This document shows, one piece after another, positions 1 through 5,356 of a stretch of DNA of 5,356 bases. A program made the position numbers and the translations under genes. How positions within the stretch are numbered: position 1 is the first letter of the stretch; every line of letters begins with the position of its first letter. The stretch is taken from assembly GCA_023419055.1 (NCBI GenBank), contig JAEZYO010000366.1, positions 1 to 5,356 of the forward strand. Direction: 5' to 3'. Origin of the DNA: Pseudomonadota bacterium. Lineage in GTDB: Bacteria; Myxococcota; Polyangia; Polyangiales; Polyangiaceae. The notes beneath the pieces are model-generated. The model worked only from the letters and a program-made list of their open reading frames with translations, did no database searches and was not told the DNA's origin.

Positions 1-1195
<1,195 letters not shown>

Positions 1196-2074
1196 TCAAT
1201 GCATGACGGGGCGCGAGCGCGAACTCTTCGTGGCTCTCGCGGTCGCGAGGCGATACGCCCCGACGAGCGCGGCGCTCGCGATGACGTACGCGAGCACCAC
1301 CGGGATCAGTATTTGGCCTCCTGGCACGACCGAGGCCAGGAGCAAGGCGAGGCCAGGAAAGCGAATCGCGCTGTAAGACGCGAGCAGCGTTCGCGTCTCG
1401 TGGTCCGGGCCGCCGAGAGCGTGTCCGACCAAGATCGCGACAACGGCGATCACCGCGCACGTGAGCCACGCCGCGACGCCGAGGCCCAAGAGGGGGCGCC
1501 AGGCGACCAGGAGCGCGAAGATCACGACGAGCAGCATCGATGCTTTGACGAAGCGCTCGGCGTAGCGTGAGAGCGGCTCGACGTGCTTCGGGAGAAAGCG
1601 CGCCACCGCGAGCCCTACGAAGAAGGGCAGGAGTGCCTGGAGGAGCACCACTTGCGAAACCTTCAGCACGGGCAGCTCGATATCGTGCTGGAACACCGCG
1701 CCGTGAAGCAGGACCGCGAGTGGCATGAAGACGATGGCAAGCGGGAGCAGGACCATTTCCAGGCCGACCGCATAGCGAGCGGGAGCGGCATCGGCGTGCG
1801 TGCGCTCCAGGAGATCGGGCGGTCCGATGCCGATTGACAGGATCGCGACCATGATGCCTGCCCGCACGTAGACATCGTTCGGGGACAGCACCTCGACGAG
1901 CAGGGCCGTCAGGACCGGCACGACGAGCAGGAGCGCAAGCAGCGCAGGGGCCAGGGCTCGCGGGTGCGTCCAGAGCCAGAAGGGCTCCTTCGAACGCAAG
2001 CCGGCCGCGAGCGACGCGAGCGGAATCGCGATGCCTACCAACAATCCGAAGATTTCGAGCAGCCCCTCTGACAT
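1196..2074 (-). CDS. BASS-fold (bile acid:sodium symporter-like) membrane protein
   Basis: Integral inner-membrane protein of 292 residues with about nine to ten hydrophobic segments (near 4-24, 37-60, 67-85, 101-124, 136-158, 176-192, 196-217, 229-250 and 253-276). Length, helix number and the motif RFPGLALLLASVV (238-250), which resembles the RNPGLAL stretch before the last helices of bile acid:sodium symporters, point to the BASS/arsenite-permease superfamily. The Asn of that stretch is Phe239 here, so sodium coupling and bile acid transport should not be assumed; the substrate is unknown. The tail (279-292) is short and basic. The ATG at 2074 follows GGAG on the minus strand (2082-2079) with a four-base gap, and the next Met is residue 75, inside the membrane region. 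It precedes the GH1 gene by 27 bases in the same direction, suggesting an operon in which the carrier may handle a glycoside or an aglycone. A truncated paralogue lies at 3254-3478. Confidence 0.75.
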   Translation of the reverse strand: MSEGLLEIFGLLVGIAIPLASLAAGLRSKEPFWLWTHPRALAPALLALLLVVPVLTALLVEVLSPNDVYVRAGIMVAILSIGIGPPDLLERTHADAAPARYAVGLEMVLLPLAIVFMPLAVLLHGAVFQHDIELPVLKVSQVVLLQALLPFFVGLAVARFLPKHVEPLSRYAERFVKASMLLVVIFALLVAWRPLLGLGVAAWLTCAVIAVVAILVGHALGGPDHETRTLLASYSAIRFPGLALLLASVVPGGQILIPVVLAYVIASAALVGAYRLATARATKSSRSRPVMH

Positions 2075-2088
2075 CCCTCTCCGTCCGG

Positions 2089-2133
2089 GCCTTTGACCAA
2101 GACGGTGAGGCTCTTCTCCTTCGAGTCAAGGGC
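2089..2133. repeat. short inverted repeat upstream of the BASS-GH1 operon
   Basis: GCCTTTGAC (2089-2097) and GTCAAGGGC (2125-2133) are inverted copies with eight of nine positions matching, separated by 27 bases. They lie in the 65-base gap between the end of the GH3 remnant and the start of the membrane protein gene, where a promoter or operator would be expected. I could not pick out a convincing -35/-10 pair there. A chance repeat is possible. Confidence 0.25.
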
Positions 2134-2139
2134 TTGCGT

Positions 2140-3048
2140 CTAGTGCTTCGAGCCACCAGGCGCAGCCGCGACCTGGAAGGTCGCCTGCTTGCGAATATCG
2201 GAGGAGGACGAGCCGATCAGACGCTCGTAGGAGCCGGGATCGACCACGGCACGCCACGCTCCACCGCCCCCGCGATCTGCTCGGAGTAAGCATTGCCGCA
2301 TTCGAGATCGGTTCCCGCGCGCAAGACCGCGACCACGGCCTCTGCGTCCGAAGCCTTGACGTGATGGCCCCAGACCATGGCGCCGATCGCGCCGCAGTCG
2401 GATACGACGAACCCTTTGAAGCCCCACTCTTTGCGGAGCACGGTGCCGAGCAGCCACGCGTTTTCACACGAGGGTACGCCGTTCACCCGGTTATGATGCT
2501 CTCGGCGCCGCCTTCGACGATCGCGGCGCGGAAGTGAGGCAAGTAGTAGTCGCGGATCACCGCTTCGGGCACGTCCGAGGACCCCGTGAAGCGCGTCGCC
2601 TCGACGTTGTTGAGCGCGTAGTGCTTCGGCGTGGCCACGGCGCGCAAGTAGAAGGGGTGGTCGCCCTGGATGCCCTTCATGTACGCGACGGCGAGCCGTG
2701 AAACGAGGTGCGGATCTTCGCCGTACGACTCCTGCGTTCGCCCCCAGCGCGGGTCGCGCGAAAGGTTGATGACCGGAGCCCAGAGCGTGAGCCCGAAGCT
2801 GTTCTGGTTGTAGAGGGCGCGAGCTTCGCTCGAGATCGCGGTCGCCACGCGGTGCAGGAGCTCGGGATCCCAGGTGCTCGCGAGCCCGATTGCTTGAGGG
2901 AAAACGGTGACCCCGTCGCGCCAGGCGACGCCGTGGAGCGCCTCGTTCCACGCGTCATAGCGGGCGATGCCGAGGAACAGGAGTCTCGAAGCCGAGCGAC
3001 GCACGGCTCTAAGCGTATTCGCCCTGATTTCACAGCATCGGCGACTCG
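2140..3048 (-). pseudogene. GH3 beta-glucosidase/xylosidase-like gene, frameshifted and internally deleted
   Basis: Remains of a family 3 glycoside hydrolase in at least three reading frames. Segment 1 (about 2971-2486) gives YDAWNEALHGVA, FPQAIGLASTWDPE, RDPRWGRTQESYGEDP and ATPKHYALNN, all typical of the GH3 barrel, and ends in IITG and a stop (2485-2483). Segment 2 (2492-2217) is in another frame, starts NRVNGVPSC and contains GFKGFVVSDCGAI, whose Asp (2399-2397) is the expected nucleophile. It runs to AGAVERG near 2253, then off-family residues and a stop at 2219-2217. Segment 3 (about 2259-2140) is in the frame of neither neighbour's reading and gives VDPGSYERLIG, SSSSDIRKQATFQV and a stop, which is the end of the fibronectin III-like domain of GH3 enzymes. 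The second (alpha/beta) domain and most of the third are gone. Upstream of 2971 faint N-terminal similarity survives in other frames (LGFETPVP at 2996-2973; RVADAV near 3048-3031). Intact relatives are about 700 or more residues. It cannot make an active enzyme. The GH3 identity is sure; the exact left boundary is not. Confidence 0.9.
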
Positions 3049-3253
3049 TCGGAGGCGTGACGCAAATCAGCATTTCGATGATCCAGAATGCGTCGATCTG
3101 CGTCTCGCCTACACGCCCGAGGCGATCTCGCCGAGTCGGTCTTGCGCGTGGTCGAGCGCTCCTCTGTCAAGAGCAAGGCTGCGCCGGTGGCGCCCTCTGG
3201 TTCAAGGTCGTGGCCTGCAGCTTGCACTCCTGATCTCGACGAAGGGACGAAAC
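3049..3253. other. decayed intergenic region between two divergent gene remnants
   Basis: No intact gene is visible. Part of it (about 3000-3100) is richer in A and T than the surrounding coding DNA. On the minus strand two short protein-like readings occur in different frames: ALDHAQDRLGEIASGV ending at a stop at 3111-3109, and GETQIDAFWIIEML just downstream of it. I do not recognise either. They may be traces of a lost gene or the extreme 5' end of the GH3 gene, or chance. A promoter for either flanking remnant could have been here, but no clear hexamer pair stands out. Confidence 0.4.
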
Positions 3254-3478
3254 GTGTCGGACGGGCTACTCAGGATGTTCGGATCGTGGGTGAGCATCTT
3301 GGTCCCTTTCGTCTCGATCACTGCGGGTTCGGCGTCGAGCCTCCACCTCAGGCTGTGGAAGCGTGCCCTGCTCGCGATCGCGCTCGCGATCCCCATCTTG
3401 ACGGCCATCCCCGTCGTCGCCGCCTTCATCACGGGAGCCGCGCTCCTGATGGCGTGCCGCCTGGCGACCGACTCGTAG
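3254..3478 (+). pseudogene. BASS-like membrane protein remnant, in-frame internal deletion (74 codons)
   Basis: A short open frame starting at GTG 3254 whose first 50 or so residues match the N-terminus of the intact carrier at 1196-2074: VSDGLLRMFG against MSEGLLEIFG, then V.I..P..S..AG in register, then the second helix ending PILTA against PVLTA. After residue 51 it jumps to the C-terminal helix: IPVVAAFITGAALLMACRLAT against IPVVLAYVIASAALVGAYRLAT (residues 257-278 of the intact protein). About 200 codons in between are missing, and the join keeps the frame. GAAGGG at 3241-3246, seven bases before the GTG, is a fair ribosome site. It is transcribed away from the GH3 remnant and is followed by a hairpin. 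As a transporter it must be dead, since most of the helices are gone. Because the frame is open it might still yield a two- or three-helix peptide, but I see no evidence of selection for that. Confidence 0.8.
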
Positions 3479-3520
3479 CCGAGGGCGAGATCGCTCTCGG
3501 GGTTGCACTCTTTCGTTTTT
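3479..3520 (+). terminator. hairpin with downstream T-rich tract after the BASS-like remnant
   Basis: Beginning at the base after the TAG stop, CCGAGGGCGA (3479-3488) pairs with TCGCTCTCGG (3491-3500) along ten base pairs, one of them G-T. A two-base turn is drawn here, so in practice the top pair probably opens. The T-rich run TTTCGTTTTT (3511-3520) follows after a ten-base gap. A classical intrinsic terminator has the T run directly after the stem, so this may work weakly, or the palindrome may be an operator for the GH5 gene downstream. Confidence 0.45.
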
Positions 3521-3650
3521 GGTCTCCTCGAAATGCGGGTTTGCGTCGCCAGGGGCCCCGGGCAGTGCCGTACCCCTCGTGAGCAGCCGTTTCGAGCACA
3601 AGGGCGCGCGAGGCCGGCCTAGATTCACTTCAGGCAGTGTGATGCTCTCT
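3521..3650 (+). other. GH5 upstream region, no confident promoter
   Basis: Non-coding stretch between the hairpin and the GH5 ribosome site, expected to hold the GH5 promoter. TAGATT (3620-3625) could serve as a -10 element, but nothing like TTGACA sits 16-18 bases upstream of it, so I do not call it. The stretch also holds the GC palindrome GGGGCCCC near 3552. No open frame with recognisable protein similarity is seen. Confidence 0.3.
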
Positions 3651-3657
3651 GGGAGAG
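3651..3657 (+). promoter_or_regulatory. ribosome binding site that sets the GH5 GTG start
   Basis: GGGAGAG lies six bases before the GTG at 3664. The nearby ATG at 3642 is in another frame and has no such site. The GTG opens directly into a well-formed lipoprotein signal, so this site decides the start in favour of GTG. Confidence 0.7.
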
Positions 3658-3663
3658 ACTGCC

Positions 3664-4962
3664 GTGGCCCCTTCACATCGATTCGCCGCCCTCTCGACGC
3701 TTTTTCTGCTGGTTGCTTGCAGCTTCAAGGAGCCGGGCGACTCCGGGGCGAGCTCGGGACGGAGCGGGTCTGGCGGTGGAGGAGGGGGCGGCCTTTCGGG
3801 CGCCTCGAGCAGCGAAGGAGGACGCAGCAGTGGCGGCGCCGGCTCCGGCGGCACGAGCGCCGGTGCAGGAGGTGCTGCTCTGGGAGGTGGCAACGGCGGC
3901 GCGGCGGGGAGCGCGCAAGGCGGCTCGGCAGGCAAGCTTCAAGAGGGCGAGCCGGTCGACGCCGAGGCGATGGTCCCGGACATGGGCTTCGGCGCGAACA
4001 TCGGCAACACGCTCGAGAACACGAACATCTGGGAGACCGGCTGGGGCCAACCGAACATCACCCGGGAGTTCATCGACGGCATGGCGAGCCGTGGCATCAA
4101 GACGGTGCGCGTGCCAGTGGCCTGGGATACCTACGCGACGAACGGGACGATCAATGCCGCTCACCTTTCGCGGGTCAAGGAGGTCGTCGGCTGGATCCTG
4201 GACGCGAACCTGTACGCGATCGTCAACATTCACTGGGACGGCGGCTGGATCTTCAATGAGTCGAAAGAGGACGAGTTCGAGCTCACCGAGCCGGTGAAGA
4301 CCAAGTTCGCGTCGTACTGGCAGCAGATCGCGGCCGGCTTCGGCGACGTCGGGCACCGTCTCATCCTCGAGGGCCTGAACGAGGAGGGGCGATTTTACGT
4401 GAACGGCGACGAGAATCAGGCGCCGGACTACGGGGCCTTGAACCAATTGAATCAGCTCTTCGTCTCCACCGTGCGCGCGCAAGGGGGCTACAACGCCTCG
4501 CGCGCGCTCCTCATCGCCGGCGTTCACACCGACCTCGAGCTCACCTGCGTCGACGCCTTCCAGGTGCCGTCCGATCCAGCCGGGCCTGGCAAGCTCTTCC
4601 TGTCGCTGCACTACTACACTCCGTTCACGTTCACGCTGCTCGATTCCCTCGAGAGCTGGGGTTCCCCCGCGACCGTCTGGGGCTCGAGCGCGGAGACAGC
4701 AGAGCTCGAGGGCCTGTTCGAGAAGCTCGAGGCATTCAGTGAGAAAAAGCAGATCCCCATCATCCTCGGCGAGTTCGCCGTGACGCGCGGCGAGAGCTAC
4801 GTTCGTCAGCCGGCCTCGCGCGTGCTCTGGATGGAATCCGTGGCGAAAGCGTCGATGTCCCGCGGCATGGTCCCGGTGCTCTGGGACACCGGATCGGAGA
4901 TCGACCGCGGCGACGGCTCTTTGTCGCCGGAGCTCGAGAGCGTGTTGAACGACCTGAATTGA
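3664..4962 (+). CDS. GH5 endo-beta-glucanase-type lipoprotein
   Basis: Surface or periplasmic retaining endo-glycosidase of family 5, probably acting on beta-glucan such as cellulose or xyloglucan. Residues 1-19 form a lipoprotein signal (basic HR at 5-6, hydrophobic 7-18, lipobox LVAC with Cys19), with Ser at +2. Residues 24-90 are a low-complexity Gly/Ser/Ala linker. The catalytic domain runs from about 104 to the end: GFGANIGNTLEN (108-119), TVRVPVAW (147-154), IHWDGGW (189-195, His190), acid/base LNE (238-240, Glu240), HYY (316-318) and nucleophile ILGEF (367-371, Glu370), then VLWDTG (405-410) with the sugar-stacking Trp407. The 432-residue length suits a linker plus one GH5 domain; there is no carbohydrate-binding module. 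It stands alone on its strand after the hairpin and ends 21 bases from the convergent regulator. Oddity: NEE replaces the usual NEP at the acid/base. I believe some bacterial GH5 clades share NEE, and the flanking GYNASRALLIAG and HYYTPF pattern fits such a clade. Family is firm; subfamily (perhaps near GH5_4) and substrate are inferred. Confidence 0.92.
   Translation: MAPSHRFAALSTLFLLVACSFKEPGDSGASSGRSGSGGGGGGGLSGASSSEGGRSSGGAGSGGTSAGAGGAALGGGNGGAAGSAQGGSAGKLQEGEPVDAEAMVPDMGFGANIGNTLENTNIWETGWGQPNITREFIDGMASRGIKTVRVPVAWDTYATNGTINAAHLSRVKEVVGWILDANLYAIVNIHWDGGWIFNESKEDEFELTEPVKTKFASYWQQIAAGFGDVGHRLILEGLNEEGRFYVNGDENQAPDYGALNQLNQLFVSTVRAQGGYNASRALLIAGVHTDLELTCVDAFQVPSDPAGPGKLFLSLHYYTPFTFTLLDSLESWGSPATVWGSSAETAELEGLFEKLEAFSEKKQIPIILGEFAVTRGESYVRQPASRVLWMESVAKASMSRGMVPVLWDTGSEIDRGDGSLSPELESVLNDLN
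3733..3933 (+). repeat. low-complexity Gly/Ser/Ala linker within the GH5 gene
   Basis: About 67 codons made almost wholly of GGC/GGA, AGC and GCG-type codons, including a run of seven glycines (residues 37-43) and recurring GG(S/T/A) units. The encoded segment should be an extended flexible tether holding the catalytic domain away from the membrane anchor. Such linkers are frequent in lipoproteins of large-genome myxobacteria. The repetitive GC-rich DNA is a likely spot for length change by slippage. Confidence 0.85.
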
Positions 4963-4983
4963 GCGCGGACGCGCAGCGAGGCG

Positions 4984-5356
4984 CTACTCACTTTCCGACT
5001 CGGTCGACTCCTTCTGCACGCGGCGCCGATACGCTCCCGGGGCCATGCCGAGCTCGCGCCGGAACGCGACGTTGAGCAGCGCCGCGCTCGTGAACCCGCT
5101 GCGCTTCGCCACTTCCGCCAGGCTGGCCCGCGTCTGCTCGAGGTGACGGCGGGCCGCCTCCACGTGCGTGCGACGGATCTCTTCTTGCACCGTGCGGCCG
5201 AGCGCGCTCCGAAATCGGCGCTCGAGGCGCTGCCGGCCGCCGCCCACGGCCCGCGCGACCATCGTGACGGTGAGGCGCTGGTCTGCGTGGTCGCGGATCC
5301 AGCCGACGGCCTCGGCGACGAGCGAGTCTTCGACGGCGAGGAGCTCGGTCGAGCGG
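4984..5356 (-). CDS. AraC-family (XylR-like) transcription regulator, N-terminus beyond window
   Basis: The last 123 residues of a DNA-binding regulator; the start and the sensor domain lie past the right edge. The visible part is a full AraC-type DNA-binding domain: IRDHADQRLTV leads into the first helix-turn-helix (about 5274-5197, containing LERRFRSALG), a linker helix (EEIRRTHVEAARRHL), and the second helix-turn-helix with the signature SLAEVAKRSGF and FRRELGMAPGAYRRR (about 5124-5023). The opening DSLVAEAVGWIRDHA resembles the junction found in XylR-type proteins, where a sugar-binding domain of the LacI/periplasmic type precedes the AraC domain. That would suit a sugar-responsive activator of the neighbouring glycosidases, but the sensor is not visible, so this is inference. 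The protein ends in a short Ser/Glu tail (KESTESESE). It is convergent with GH5, with 21 bases between the stops. Confidence 0.9.
   Translation of the reverse strand, partial: RSTELLAVEDSLVAEAVGWIRDHADQRLTVTMVARAVGGGRQRLERRFRSALGRTVQEEIRRTHVEAARRHLEQTRASLAEVAKRSGFTSAALLNVAFRRELGMAPGAYRRRVQKESTESESE

Noticed and set aside
2097..2139. TTGACT on the minus strand (2129-2124) as a -35 box for the BASS-GH1 operon
   Set aside because: At 17 bases' spacing the -10 position reads ACCGTC, far from consensus, so no promoter is called.
3370..3391. Direct repeat GCTCGCGATC (3370-3379 and 3382-3391)
   Set aside because: It encodes the in-frame LAIALAI of a membrane helix in the carrier remnant, and such repeats arise easily from GC-rich codons for Leu, Ala and Ile. 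It is not evidence of a mobile element.
3673..4611. Minus-strand open frame of 312 codons opposite GH5
   Set aside because: Antisense shadow of the GH5 gene, whose own frame has the signal peptide, linker and catalytic motifs.
4960..4990. Possible two-way terminator between the convergent GH5 and regulator genes
   Set aside because: TGAG/CTCA ends and a small GCGC-GGAC-GCGC hairpin can be drawn, but the stems are only four or so pairs with mismatches and no T run on either strand.

Overview
High-GC bacterial DNA whose genes look like a glycan-use locus from a Polyangium/Sorangium-type myxobacterium. The best taxonomic clue is the secreted lipoprotein, which carries a long Gly/Ser/Ala linker directly after its lipobox, a layout common in that group. 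The assignment is an inference from composition and protein style. No ribosomal or marker gene is present.

Layout, left to right. Positions 1-1168 (minus) hold most of a cytoplasmic family GH1 beta-glucosidase, cut by the window edge at its C-terminus. Upstream of it on the same strand, 27 bases away, is a nine- or ten-helix membrane protein of the bile acid:sodium symporter (BASS) fold (1196-2074). The two read as an operon, carrier first. Positions 2140 to about 3048 (minus) hold the wreck of a GH3 beta-glucosidase/xylosidase-like gene. It has frameshifts and one large internal deletion that joins the nucleotide sequence of the catalytic barrel to the last 40 codons of the C-terminal fibronectin-like domain. 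Positions 3254-3478 (plus) hold a 74-codon remnant of a second BASS-like gene, paralogous to the intact one. It too has lost its middle, but the join is in frame. A possible terminator follows it. Positions 3664-4962 (plus) encode an intact GH5 endo-beta-glucanase-type lipoprotein, and 4984-5356 (minus) hold the DNA-binding end of an AraC/XylR-type regulator, convergent with GH5.

A plausible working model: the surface GH5 enzyme cuts beta-glucan or a related plant polysaccharide, smaller beta-glycosides enter the cell, and GH1 hydrolyses them. GH3 once contributed, and the AraC-type regulator may sense a sugar. The role of the BASS-like carrier is unknown. It occurs twice beside beta-glycosidase genes here, which hints at a link.

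I found no RNA gene, CRISPR array, insertion sequence or phage element, and nothing I can defend as a wholly new system. The most notable content is the pair of internally deleted gene remnants and the repeated BASS/beta-glycosidase association.
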